Made by a program: the position numbers and the translations under genes. The notes under the pieces are model-generated. The model saw nothing but the letters and a program-made list of their open reading frames with translations, was not told where the DNA came from and did not search any database. From Glycine soja (taxonomy: Eukaryota > Streptophyta > Magnoliopsida > Fabales > Fabaceae): 64,000 nucleotides of DNA. The stretch lies in the NCBI RefSeq assembly GCF_004193775.1, contig NC_041006.1:20431365-20495364 (forward strand), given 5' to 3'. Positions within the stretch are counted from its first letter, which is position 1; the number at the start of each line of letters is the position of its first letter. Below, piece by piece: positions 45,440 through 59,557 of this stretch.

Positions 45440-48310
45440 ATAGATAAGACCAAATGAATTTCTCGAGAGATTCCGTTGTTCAATTTCGAGTGTCTGAATA
45501 TGTGATGCGCCTGAATCGGACATCTGAGTTAAATGTTATGACCATTTGAATTTCAAGACAGCTTCCGTTGTTCAATTTCGTCCGTGTCGATATATTACGT
45601 GCCTGAATCTAACCTCCGTGTGAAAAGTGATGGCCATTTGAATTTCTCGAGAGCTTCAGTTATTCAATTTCGTACGTCTCGACATTTTATACGCCCGAAT
45701 CGGACAACCGAGCGAAATGTTATGACAATTTGAATTTCTCGAGAGCTTTTCTTGTTCAATTTCGAGCGTGTCGATATGTGATGCGCCTGAATTGGACCTC
45801 CGAGTCAAAAGTTCTAACCATCTTAATTTCTTGAGAGCTACCGTTGTTCAATTTTGGGTGTCTTGATATGTGTTGCGCCTGAATCGGGCATTCGAGTGAA
45901 AAGATATGACCATTTGAATTGCTCGAGAGCTTCCGTTGTTCAATTTCAAGCGTCTCTATCTGTGATACGCCCGAATCGGACAACCCAGTGAAAAGTTATG
46001 ACAATTTGAATTGCTCGAGAGCTTCCGTTGTTCAATTTCTAGCGTCTCGATTCGTGATGCGCCTGAATAGGACATCTGAGTGAAAAGTTATGACCATTCG
46101 AATTTCAAGACAGCTTCCGTTGTTCAATTTCTTCCGTGTCGATATATTACACGCCTGAATCTGACCACCGTGTGAAAAGTGATGGCCACTTGAATTTCTC
46201 GAGAGCTTCAATTCTTCAATTTCTAGCGTCTCGACATATTATACGCCCGAATCAGACAACCGAGTGAAAAGTTATGACAATTTGAATTTCTCGAGAGCTT
46301 CCATTGTTCAATTTCGAGCGTGTCGATATGTGATGCGCCTGAATCGGACATTAGAGTGAAAAGTTATGACCATTTACATTTCTTGAGAGCTTCCATTGTT
46401 CAATTTCGAGGGACTCGACATATTATGCGCCCGAATCGGACGTCCATTTGAATAGTTAAGACCATATGAATTTCTCGAGAGCTTCCGTTGTTGAATTTTG
46501 AGCGTCTAGATATGTGATGCGCCTGAATCGGACATCCGAGTAATAAGTTATGACCATTTGAATTTCTTGAGAGCATCCGTTGTTCAATTTCGTGCGTCTT
46601 GATATGTGATACGCCCGAATCGGACAACCGAGTGAAAAGTTATGACAATTTGAATTTCTCGAGAGCTTCGTTTGTTCAATTTCTAGCCTCTCGATTTGTG
46701 ATGCGCCTAAATCGGAAATCCGAGTCAAACATTATGACCATTTGAATTTCTCGAGAGCTACCATTGTTCAATTTTGGGCGTCTTGATATGTGATGCGCCT
46801 GAATCGGACATTCGAGTGAAAAGTTATGACAATTTGAATTTCTCGAGAGCTTCTGTTGTTCAATTTCTAGCGTCTCTATCTGTGATATGCCCGAATCGGA
46901 CAACCGAGTGAAAAGTTATGACAATTTGAATTTCTCGAGAGCTTCATTTGTTCAATTTCTAGCCTCTCGATTTGTGATGCGCCAGAATCGGAAATCTGAG
47001 TCAAACGTTATGACCATTTGAATTTCTCGAGAGCTACCATTGTTCAATTTTGGGCGTCTTGATATGTGATGCGCCCGAATCGGACATTCGAGTGAAAAGT
47101 TATGACAATTTGAATTTCTCGAGAGCTTCCGTTGTTCAATTTCTAGCGTTTCGATTTGTGATGCGCCTGAATCGGAAATCCGAGTTAAAAGTTATGACCA
47201 TTTGAATTTCTGGAGAGCTTCTGTTTTTCAATTTGTAGCGTCACTATATGTGATGCGTCTGAATCGGACATCCGAGTTAAAAGTTATGACCATTTGAATT
47301 TCTCGAGAGCTTCCGTTGTTCAATTTCGAGCGTCTTGATATATTATGCTCTTGAGCTGGACCTCCGTGTGAAAAGTTATGACCTTTTGAATTTCTCGAGA
47401 GCCTCCGTTGTTCAATTTCTAGCGTCTAGATATGAGATGCGCCTGAATCGGACATCCGAGTTAAAAGTTATGGCCATTTGAATTTCTCGAGAACTTCCGT
47501 TGTTCAATTTCGAGCGTGTCGATATGTGATGCGCCTGAATCGGACCTCCGAGTCAAAAGTTCTGACCATTTGAATTTCTCGAGAGCTACTGTTGTTCAAT
47601 TTTGGGCGTCTTTATATGTGATGCGCCTAAATTGGACATTCGAGTGAAAAGTTATGACCATTTAAATTTCTCGAGAGATTTCGTTGTTCAATTTCGAGCA
47701 TCTCGACATATTATGCGCCCAAATTGGACATCCATTTGAATGGATAAGACCAAATGAATTTCTCGAGAGATTCCGTTGTTCAATTTCGAGCGTCTGGATA
47801 TGTGATGCGCCTGAATCAGACATCTGAGTTAAAAGTTATGACCATTTGAATTTCAAGACAGCTTCCGTTGTTCAATTTTGTCCGTGTCGATATATTACGC
47901 GCCTGAATCTAACCTCCGTGTGAAAAGTGATGGCCATTTGAATTTCTCGAGAGCTTTTCTTGTTCAATTTCGAGCGTGTCGATATGTGATGCGCCTGAAT
48001 TGGACCTCCGAGTCAAAAGTTCTGACCATTTTAATTTCTTGAGAGCTACCGCTGTTCAATTTTGGGCGTCTTGATATTGGATGCGCCTGAATCGGGCATT
48101 CGAGTGAAAAGATATAACCATTTGAATTGCTCGAGAGCTTCCGTTGTTCAATTTCAAGCGTCTCTATCTGTGATACGCCCGAATCGGACAACCCAGTGAA
48201 AAGTTATGACAATTTGAATTGCTCGAGAGCTTCCGCTGTTCAATTTCTAGCGTCTCGATTCGTGATGCGCCTGAATAGGACATCTGAGTGAAAAGTTATG
48301 ACCATTTGAA
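45440..48310. repeat. About 2208-bp (24-monomer) periodicity in the satellite
   Basis: The variant run around 45735-46030 (TTTTCTTGTTCAATTTCGAGC, GGGCATTCGAGTGAAAAGATAT) recurs at 47943-48235, a spacing of 2208 = 24 x 92. A related run is at 41770-42010. Order is only partly kept, so this is a decayed higher-order repeat. Confidence 0.55.
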
Positions 48311-51300
48311 TTTCAAGACAGCTTCCGTTGTTCAATTTCGTTCGTGTCGATATATTACGCGCCTGAATCTGACCTCCGTGTGAAAAGTTATGACTATTTG
48401 AATTTCTCGAGAGCTTCCGTTGTTCAATTTCGAGCGTGTCGATATGTGATGCGCCAGAATCCGACATCCGAGTCATAATTTATGACCATTTGAATTTTTC
48501 GAGAGCTTCCGTTGTCCAATTTCGAACGTCTCGATATATTATGCGCCTGAATCTGACTTCCGTGTGAAAAGTTATGACCATTTGAATTTGTCGAGAGCTT
48601 CTGTTGTTTAATTTCAAGCGTCTCGATATGTGATGCGCATGAAACGGACATCCGAGTCAAAATTTATGACCATTTGAATTTCTCGAGAGTTTCCGTTGTT
48701 CTATTTCGAGCGTCTCGACATATTACGCGCCAGAATCAGACATGCATTTGAATAGTTTGGACCATATGAATTTCAAGACAGCTTCCGTTCTTCAATTTCG
48801 AGCGTCTCGACATATTGTACGCCCGAATCGGACAACCGAGTGAAGAATTATGACAATTTCAATTTCTCGAGAGCTTCCGTTGTTCAATTTCGGGCTTATC
48901 GATATGTGATGCGCCTGAATCGGACCTCCGAGTCAAAAGTTCTGACCATTTGAATTTCTCGAGAGCTACTGTTGTTCAATTTTGGGCGTCTAGATATGTG
49001 ATGCGCCTGAATCGGACATCCGAGTCATAATTTATGACCATTTGAAATTTTCGAGAGCTTCCGTTGTTCAATTTCGAGCGTCTCGACATATTATGCACCC
49101 GAATCACACATGCATTTGAATAGTTTACACCATACGAATTTCAAAACAACTTCCGTTGTTCAATTTCGTTTGTGTCGATATATTACGCGTCTGAATCTGA
49201 CCTCCGTTTGAATACTTATGACAATTTGAATTTCTCGAGAGCTTCCGTTGTTCAATTTCTAGCGTGTCGATATGTGATGCGCCTGAATCGGACATCCGAG
49301 TTAAAAGTTATGACCATTTAATTTGCTCGAGAGCTTCTGTTGTTTAATTTCAAGCGTCTCGTTATGTGTTGCGCCTGAATAGAAAATCCGAGTCAAAATT
49401 TATGACCATTTGAATTTCTCGACAGTTTCCGTTGTTCAATTTTGAGCGTCTCGACATATTATGCGCCCGAATCGGACGTCCATTTGAATAGTTAAGACCA
49501 TATGAATTTCTCGAGAGCTTCCGTTGTTGATTTTTGAGCGTTTAGATATGTGATGCACCTGAATCAGACATCCGAGTAATAAGTTATGACCATTTGAATT
49601 TCTCGAGAGCTTCCGTTGTTCAATTTCAAGCGACTCGATATGTGATGCGCCTGAATCGGACTTTCGAGTGAAAAGTTATGACCATTTAAATTTCTCGAGA
49701 GCTTCCGTTGTTCAATTTCGTGCGTCCCGATATGTGATACGCCCGAATCGGACAACCGAGTGAAAAGTTATGACAATTTGAATTTCTCGAGAGCTTCGTT
49801 TGTTCAATTTCTAGCCTCTCGATCTGTGATGCGCCTGAATCGGAAATCCGAGTCAAACGTTATGACCATTTGAATTTCTCGAGAGCTACCATTGTTCCAT
49901 TTTGGGCGTCTTGATATGTGATGCGCCTGAATCGGACATTCGAGTGAAAAGTTATGACAATTTGAATTTCTCGAGAGCTTCCGTTGTTCAATTTCTAGCG
50001 TCTCTATTTGTGATACGCCCGAATCGGACAACCGAGTGAAAAGTTATGACAATTTGAATTTCTCGAGAGTTTCGTTTGTTCAATTTCTAGCCTCTCGATT
50101 TGTGATGCGCCTGAATCGGAAATCCGAGTCAAATGTTATGACCATTTGAATTTCTCGAGAGCTACCATTGTTCAATTTTAGGCGTCTTGATCTGTGATTC
50201 GACTGAATCGGACATTCGAGTGAAAAGTTATGACAATTTGAATTTCTCGAGAGCTTCCGTTGTTCAATTTCTAGCGTCTCGATTTGTGATGCGCCTGAAT
50301 CGGAAATCCGAGTTAAAAGTTATGACCATTTGAAATTCTTCAGAGCTTCTGTTTTTCAATTTCTAGCGTCACGATATGTGATGCGTCTGAATCGGACATT
50401 CGAGTTAAAAGTTATGACCATTTGAATTTCTCGAGAGCTTCTGTTGTTCAATTTCGAGCGTCTTGATATATTATGCTCTTGAGCTGGACATCCGTGTGAA
50501 AAGTTATGACCATTTGAATTTCTCGTGAGCTTCCGTAGTTCAATTTCTAGCGTCTCGATATGTGATGCGCCTGAATCGGACATCCGAGTTAAAAGTTATG
50601 GCCATTTAAATTTCTCGAGAGCTTCCGTTGTTCAATTTCGAGCGTGTCGATATGTGATGTGCCTGAATCGGACCTCTGAGTCAAAAGTTCTGACCATTTG
50701 AATTTCTCAAGAGCTACTGTTTTTCAATTTTGCACGTCTTTATATGTGATGCACCTGAATCGGACACTCGAGTGCAAAGTTATGACCATTCAAATTTCTC
50801 GAGAGCTTCCGTTGTTCAATTTCGAGCATCTCGACATATTATGCGCCCGAATTGGACATCCATTTGAATAGATAAGACCAAATGAATTTCTCGAGAGCTT
50901 CCATTGCTCAATGTTGAGCATCTAGATATGTGATGCGCCTGAATCGGACATCCGAGTAAAAAGTCATGACCATTTGAATTTCTCGAGAGCTTCCGTTATT
51001 CTATTTCGAGCATCTCGATATGTGATGCGCCTGAATGGGACATCCGAGCAAAAAGTTCTGACAATTTGAATTTCTCGAGAGCTTTCGTTGTTGAATTTCT
51101 AAAGTCTCAATGATGCGCCTGAATCAGACATCCGAGTTAAAAGTTATGACCATTTGAATTTTTCGAGAGCTTCCGTTGTCCAATTTCGAGCGTCTCGATA
51201 TATTATGCGCCTGGATCTGACTTCCGTGTGAAAAGTTATTACCATTTGAATTTGTCGAGAGCTTCTATTGTTTAATTTCAAGCGTCTCGATATGTGATGC

Positions 51301-52660
51301 GCCTGAATCGGACATCCGAGTCAAAATTTATGACCATTTGAATTTCTCGAGAGCTTTCGTTGTTCAATTTCGAGCGTCTCGACATATTATGCGACCGAAT
51401 CAGACATGCATTTGAATAGTTTAGACCATATGAATTTCAAGACAGCTTCCGTTCTTCAATTTCGAGCGTCTCGACATATTGTGCGCCCGAATCGGACAAC
51501 CGACTGAAGAATTATGACAATTTGAATTTCTCGAGAGCATCCGTTGTTCAATTTCGAGCTTGTCGATATGTGATGTGCCTGAATCGGACCTCCGAGTCAA
51601 AAGTTCTGACCATTTGAATTTCTCGAGAGCTACCGTTGTTCAATTTTGGGCGTCTTGATATGTGATGCGCCTGAATCGGACATCCGAGTCATAATTTATG
51701 ACCATTTGAATTTTTCGAGAGCTTCCGTTGTCCAATTTCGAGCGTCTCGATACATTATGCGCCTGAATCTGACTTCCGTGTGAAAAGTTATGACCATTTG
51801 AATTTGTCGAGAGTTCTGTTGTTTAATTTCAAGCGTCTCGATATGCGATTCGCCTGAATCGGACATCCGAGTAAAAAGTTGTGACCATTTGAATTTCCCG
51901 AGAGCTTCCGTTGTTCAATTTCGAGCGTCTCGATATGTGATGCGCCTGAATCGGACATCCGAGTTAAAAGTTATGACCATTTGAATTTCTTGAGAGCTAA
52001 CGTTGTTCATTTCGAGCGTCTCGATATGTGATGCGCTTGAATTGGACAGCCGAGTCAAAAAATATGACCATTTGAATTTCTCGAGAGCTTCCGTTGTTCT
52101 TTTCGAGCGTCTCGATATGTGATGCGCCTGAATCGGACATCCGAGTTAAAAGTTATGACCATTTAATTTGCTCGAGAGCTTCTGTTGTTTAATTTCAAAC
52201 GTCTCATTATGTGATGCGCCTGAATCGGACATCCGAGTCAAAATTTATGACCATTTGAATTTTTCGAGAGTTTCCGTTGTTCAATTTCGACCGTGTCGAC
52301 ATATTATGCGCCCGAATCGGACATCCATTTATATAGTTAAGACCATAAAAATTTCTCGAGAGCATTCGTTGATCAATTTTGAGCATCTAGATATGTGATG
52401 CCCTTGAATCGGACATTAGAGTAAAAAGTTATGACCATTTGAATTTCTCGAGAGCTTCCGTTGTTCAATTTCAAGCGACTCGATATGTGATGCGCCTGAA
52501 TCGGACTTTCGAGTGAAAAGTTATGACCATTTAAATTTCTCGAGAGCTTCCGTTGTTCAATTTCGAGCGTCTGAATATGTGATGCGCATGAATCGGACAT
52601 CTGAGTGAAAAGTTATGACCTTTTAAATTTCTCGAGAGCTTCCATTGTTCAATTTCTAGC

Positions 52661-53350
52661 GTCTTGATATATTATGCTCTTGAACTAGACCTCCGTGTGA
52701 AAAGTTATGACCATTTGAATTTCTCGAGAGCTTCAGTTCTTCAATTCCAAGCGTCTCGACATATTATATGCCCGAATCGGACAACCGAGTGAGAAGTTAT
52801 GACAATTTGAATTTTTCGAGAGCTTCCGTTGTCCAATTTCGAGCGTCTCGATATATTATGCGCCTGGATCTGACTTCCGTGTGAAAAGTTATGACCATTT
52901 GAATTTCTCGAGAGCTTCTATTGTTTAATTTCAAGCATCTCGATATGCGATTCGCCTGAATCGGACATTCGAGTAAAAAGTTGTGACCATTTGAATTTCT
53001 CGAGAGCTTCCGTTGTTCAATTTCTAGCGTCTCGATTTGTGATGCGCCTGAATCGGGAATCCGAGATAAAAGTTATGACCATTTGAATTTCTCGAGAGCT
53101 TCTGTTTTTCAATTTCGAGCGTCTTGATATATTATGCTCTTGAACTAGACCTCCGTGTGAAAAGTTATGACCATTTGAATTTCTCGAGAGCTTCAGTTCT
53201 TCAATTCCAAGCGTCTCGACATATTATATGCCCGAATCGGACAACCGAGTGAGAAGTTATGACAATTTGAATTTTTCGAGAGCTTTCGTTGTCCAATTTC
53301 GAGCGTCTCGATATATTATGCGCCTGGATCTGACTTCCGTGTGAAAAGTT
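52661..53350. repeat. 460-bp (5-monomer) duplication in the satellite
   Basis: The run from GTCTTGATATATTATGCTCT at 52661 recurs at 53121 and stays nearly identical for over 200 bp, including the uncommon CTAGACCTCCG, AATTCCAAGC and GCGCCTGGATC variants. Confidence 0.8.
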
Positions 53351-53439
53351 ATGACCATTTGAATTTGTCGAGAGTTCTGTTGTTTAATTTCAAGCGTCTC
53401 GATATGTGATGCGCCTGAATCGGACATCCGAATTAAAAG

Positions 53440-56400
53440 TTATGACCATTTGAATTTCTCGAGAGTTTCCGTTGTTCAATTTTGAGCGTCTCGACATATT
53501 ATGCGCCCGAATTAGACATGCATTTGAATAGTTTAGACCATATGAATTTCATGACAACTTTCGTTGTTCAATTTCGTTCATGTCGATATATTACGCGCCT
53601 GAATCTGACCTCCGTGTGAAAAGTTATGACAATTTTAATTTCTCGAGAGCTTCCGTTGTTCAATTTCGAGCGAGTCGATATGTGATGCGCCTGAATCGGA
53701 CCTCCGAGTCAAAAGTTCTGACCATTTGAATTTCTCGAGAGTTACCGTTGTTCAATTTTGGGCGTCTTGATATGTGGTTGGCCTGAATCGGACATCCGAG
53801 TCAAAAGTTATGACCATTTGAATTTTTTGAGAGCTTCCTTTGTCCAATTTCGAGCGTCTCGATATATTATGCGCTTGAATCTGACTTCCGTGTGAAAAGT
53901 TTTGACCATTGGAATTTGTCGAGAGCTTCTGTTGTTTAATTTCAAGCGTCTCGATATGCGATTCGCCTGAATCGGACATCCGAGTAAAAAGTTGCGACCA
54001 TTTGAATTTCACGAGAGCTTCCGTTGTTCAATTTCGAGCGTCTCGATATGTGATGCGCCTGAATCGGACATCCGAGTTAAAAGTTATGACCATTTGAATT
54101 TCTTGAGAGCTTACGTTGCTCATTTCGAGCGTCTCAATATGTGATGCGCTTGAATTGGACACCCGAGTCAAAAATTATGACCATTTGAATTTCTCGAGAG
54201 CTTTCGTTGTTCATTTCGAGCGTCTCGATATGTGATGCGCCTGAATCGGACAATCGAGTTAAAAGTTATGACCATTTAATTTGCTCGAGAGCTTCTGTTG
54301 TTTAATTTCAAGCGTCTCGATATGTGATATACCTGAATCGGACATCTGAGTCAAAATTTATGACCATTTGAATTTCTCGAGAGCTTCCGTTGTTCAATTT
54401 TGAGCGTCTCGGCATATTATGCGCCCGAATCAGACATGCATTTGAATTGTTTCGACCATATGAATTTCAAGACAGCTTCCGTTGTTCAATTTCGTTCGTG
54501 TCGATATATTACGCGCCTGAATCTGACCTCCGTGTGAAAAGTGATGGCCATTTGAATTTCTCAAGAGCTTCAGTTCTTCAATTTCGTTTGTGTCGATATA
54601 TTACGCGCCTGAATCTGACCTCCGTGTGAACAGTTATGACAATTTGAATTTCTCGAGAGCTTCCGTTGTTCAATTTCGAGCGAGTCGATATGTGATGCGC
54701 CTGAATCGGACCTCCGAGTCAAAAGTTCTGACAATTTGAATTTCTCGAGAGTTACCGTTGTTCAATTTTGGGGGTCTTGATATGTGGTTCGCCTGAATCG
54801 GACATCCGAGTCAAAAGTTATGACCATTTGAATTTTTTGAGAGCTTCCTTTGTCCAATTTTGAGCGTCTCGATATATTATGCGCCTGAATCTGACTTCCG
54901 TGTGAAAAGTTATGACAATTGGAATTTGTCGAGAGCTTCTGTTGTTTAATTTCAAGCATCTCGATATGCGATTCGCCTGAATCGGACATCCGAGTAAAAA
55001 GTTGTGACCATTTGAATTTCCCGAGAGCTTCCGTTGTTCAATTTCGAGCGTCTCGATATGTGATGCGCCTGAATCGGACATCCGAGTTAAAAGTTATGAC
55101 CATTTGAATTTCTTGAGAGCTTACGTTGTTCATTTTGAGCGTCTCGATATGTGATGCGCTTGAATTGGACAGCCGAGTCAAAAATTATGACCATTTGAAT
55201 TTCTCGAGAGCTTCCGTTGTTCATTTCGAGCGTCTCAATATGTGATGCGCCTGAATCGGGCATCCGAGTTAAAAGTTATGACCATTTAATTTGCTCGAGA
55301 GCTTCTGTTGTTTAATTTCAAGCGTCTCTTTATGTGATGCGCCTGAATCGGACATCCGAGTCAAAATTTATGACCATTTGAATTTCTCGAGAGTTTCCGT
55401 TGTTCAATTTTGAGCGTCTCGACATATTATGCGCCCGAATTAGACATGCATTTGAATAGTTTAGACCATATGAATTTCATGACAACTTTCGTTGTTCAAT
55501 TTCGTTCATGTCGATATATTACGCGCCTGAATCTGACCTCCGTGTGAAAAGTTATGACAATTTTAATTTCTCGAGAGCTTCCGTTGTTCAATTTCGAGCG
55601 AGTCGATATGTGATGCGCCTGAATCGGACCTCCGAGTCAAAAGTTCTGACCATTTGAATTTCTCGAGAGTTACCGTTGTTCAATTTTGGGCGTCTTGATA
55701 TGTGGTTGGCCTGAATCGGACATCCGAGTCAAAAGTTATGACCATTTGAATTTTTTGAGAGCTTCCTTTGTCCAATTTCGAGCGTCTCGATATATTATGC
55801 GCTTGAATCTGACTTCCGTGTGAAAAGTTTTGACCATTGGAATTTGTCGAGAGCTTCTGTTGTTTAATTTCAAGCGTCTCGATATGCGATTCGCCTGAAT
55901 CGGACATCCGAGTAAAAAGTTGTGACCATTTGAATTTCCCGAGAGCTTCCGTTGTTCAATTTCGAGCGTCTCGATATGTGATGCGCCTGAATCGGACATC
56001 CGAGTTAAAAGTTATGACCATTTGAATTTCTTGAGAGCTTACGTTGCTCATTTCGAGCGTCTCAATATGTGATGCGCTTGAATTGGACACCCGAGTCAAA
56101 AATTATGACCATTTGAATTTCTCGAGAGCTTTCGTTGTTCATTTCGAGCGTCTCGATATGTGATGCGCCTGAATCGGACAATCGAGTTAAAAGTTATGAC
56201 CATTTAATTTGCTCGAGAGCTTCTGTTGTTTAATTTCAAGCGTCTCGATATGTGATATACCTGAATCGGACATCTGAGTCAAAATTTATGACCATTTGAA
56301 TTTCTCGAGAGCTTCCGTTGTTCAATTTTGAGCGTCTCGGCATATTATGCGCCCGAATCAGACATGCATTTGAATTGTTTCGACCATATGAATTTCAAGA

Positions 56401-59400
56401 CAGCTTCCGTTGTTCAATTTCGTTCGTGTCGATATATTACGCGCCTGAATCTGACCTCCGTGTGAAAAGTGATGGCCATTTGAATTTCTCAAGAGCTTCA
56501 GTTCTTCAATTTCGTTTGTGTCGATATATTACGCGCCTGAATCTGACCTCCGTGTGAACAGTTATGACAATTTGAATTTCTCGAGAGCTTCCGTTGTTCA
56601 ATTTCGAGCGAGTCGATATGTGATGCGCCTGAATCGGACCTCCGAGTCAAAAGTTCTGACAATTTGAATTTCTCGAGAGTTACCGTTGTTCAATTTTGGG
56701 GGTCTTGATATGTGGTTCGCCTGAATCGGACATCCGAGTCAAAAGTTATGACCATTTGAATTTTTTGAGAGCTTCCTTTGTCCAATTTTGAGCGTCTCGA
56801 TATATTATGCGCCTGAATCTGACTTCCGTGTGAAAAGTTATGACAATTGGAATTTGTCGAGAGCTTCTGTTGTTTAATTTCAAGCATCTCGATATGCGAT
56901 TCGCCTGAATCGGACATCCGAGTAAAAAGTTGTGACCATTTGAATTTCCCGAGAGCTTCCGTTGTTCAATTTCGAGCGTCTCGATATGTGATGCGCCTGA
57001 ATCGGACATCCGAGTTAAAAGTTATGACCATTTGAATTTCTTGAGAGCTTACGTTGTTCATTTTGAGCGTCTCGATATGTGATGCGCTTGAATTGGACAG
57101 CCGAGTCAAAAATTATGACCATTTGAATTTCTCGAGAGCTTCCGTTGTTCATTTCGAGCGTCTCAATATGTGATGCGCCTGAATCGGGCATCCGAGTTAA
57201 AAGTTATGACCATTTAATTTGCTCGAGAGCTTCTGTTGTTTAATTTCAAGCGTCTCTTTATGTGATGCGCCTGAATCGGACATCCGAGTCAAAATTTATG
57301 ACCATTTGAATTTCTCGAGAGTTTCCGTTGTTCAATTTTGAGCGTCTCGACATATTATGCGCCCGAATTAGACATGCATTTGAATAGTTTAGACCATATG
57401 AATTTCATGACAACTTTCGTTGTTCAATTTCGTTCATGTCGATATATTACGCGCCTGAATCTGACCTCCGTGTGAAAAGTTATGACAATTTTAATTTCTC
57501 GAGAGCTTCCGTTGTTCAATTTCGAGCGAGTCGATATGTGATGCGCCTGAATCGGACCTCCGAGTCAAAAGTTCTGACCATTTGAATTTCTCGAGAGTTA
57601 CCGTTGTTCAATTTTGGGCGTCTTGATATGTGGTTGGCCTGAATCGGACATCCGAGTCAAAAGTTATGACCATTTGAATTTTTGGAGAGCTTCCTTTGTC
57701 CAATTTCGAGCGTCTCGATATATTATGCGCTTGAATCTGACTTCCGTGTGAAAAGTTTTGACCATTGGAATTTGTCGAGAGCTTCTGTTGTTTAATTTCA
57801 AGCGTCTCGATATGCGATTCGCCTGAATCGGACATCCGAGTAAAAAGTTGCGACCATTTGAATTTCACGAGAGCTTCCGTTGTTCAATTTCGAGCGTCTC
57901 GATATGTGATGCGCCTGAATCGGACATCCGAGTTAAAAGTTATGACCATTTGAATTTCTTGAGAGCTTACGTTGCTCATTTCGAGCGTCTCAATATGTGA
58001 TGCGCTTGAATTGGACACCCGAGTCAAAAATTATGACCATTTGAATTTCTCGAGAGCTTTCGTTGTTCATTTCGAGCGTCTCGATATGTGATGCGCCTGA
58101 ATCGGACAATCGAGTTAAAAGTTATGACCATTTAATTTGCTCGAGAGCTTCTGTTGTTTAATTTCAAGCGTCTCGATATGTGATATACCTGAATCGGACA
58201 TCTGAGTCAAAATTTATGACCATTTGAATTTCTCGAGAGCTTCCGTTGTTCAATTTTGAGCGTCTCGGCATATTATGCGCCCGAATCAGACATGCATTTG
58301 AATTGTTTCGACCATATGAATTTCAAGACAGCTTCCGTTGTTCAATTTCGTTCGTGTCGATATATTACGCGCCTGAATCTGACCTCCGTGTGAAAAGTGA
58401 TGGCCATTTGAATTTCTCAAGAGCTTCAGTTCTTCAATTTCGTTTGTGTCGATATATTACGCGCCTGAATCTGACCTCCGTGTGAACAGTTATGACAATT
58501 TGAATTTCTCGAGAGCTTCCGTTGTTCAATTTCGAGCGAGTCGATATGTGATGCGCCTGAATCGGACCTCCGAGTCAAAAGTTCTGACAATTTGAATTTC
58601 TCGAGAGTTACCGTTGTTCAATTTTGGGGGTCTTGATATGTGGTTCGCCTGAATCGGACATCCGAGTCAAAAGTTATGACCATTTGAATTTTTTGAGAGC
58701 TTCCTTTGTCCAATTTTGAGCGTCTCGATATATTATGCGCCTGAATCTGACTTCCGTGTGAAAAGTTATGACAATTGGAATTTGTCGAGAGCTTCTGTTG
58801 TTTAATTTCAAGCATCTCGATATGCGATTCGCCTGAATCGGACATCCGAGTAAAAAGTTGTGACCATTTGAATTTCCCGAGAGCTTCCGTTGTTCAATTT
58901 CGAGCGTCTCGATATGTGATGCGCCTGAATCGGACATCCGAGTTAAAAGTTATGACCATTTGAATTTCTTGAGAGCTTACGTTGTTCATTTTGAGCGTCT
59001 CGATATGTGATGCGCTTGAATTGGACAGCCGAGTCAAAAATTATGACCATTTGAATTTCTCGAGAGCTTCCGTTGTTCATTTCGAGCGTCTCAATATGTG
59101 ATGCGCCTGAATCGGGCATCCGAGTTAAAAGTTATGACCATTTAATTTGCTCGAGAGCTTCTGTTGTTTAATTTCAAGCGTCTCTTTATGTGATGCGCCT
59201 GAATCGGACATCCGAGTCAAAATTTATGACCATTTGAATTTCTCGAGAGTTTCCGTTGTTCAATTTTGAGCGTCTCGACATATTATGCGCCCGAATTAGA
59301 CATGCATTTGAATAGTTTAGACCATATGAATTTCATGACAACTTTCGTTGTTCAATTTCGTTCATGTCGATATATTACGCGCCTGAATCTGACCTCCGTG

Positions 59401-59557
59401 TGAAAAGTTATGACAATTTTAATTTCTCGAGAGCTTCCGTTGTTCAATTTCGAGCGAGTCGATATGTGATGCGCCTGAATCGGACCTCCGAGTCAAAAGT
59501 TCTGACCATTTGAATTTCTCGAGAGTTACCGTTGTTCAATTTTGGGCGTCTTGATAT
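53440..59557. repeat. Higher-order repeat: 1928-bp unit, about 3.2 copies, built of 1010 + 918 bp halves
   Basis: Landmarks recur at exact 1928-bp steps (for example 53752, 55680, 57608 and 54762, 56690, 58618). Identity between 1928-bp copies is nearly complete, with only a few differences seen by eye. Inside each unit, two related half-units of 1010 bp (11 monomers minus 2 bp) and 918 bp (10 monomers minus 2 bp) differ at a few percent of sites. Identity begins near 53440, after TCCGAATTAAAAG, and ends near 59557, where GTCTTGATATGTG continues into a different monomer. Confidence 0.9.
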
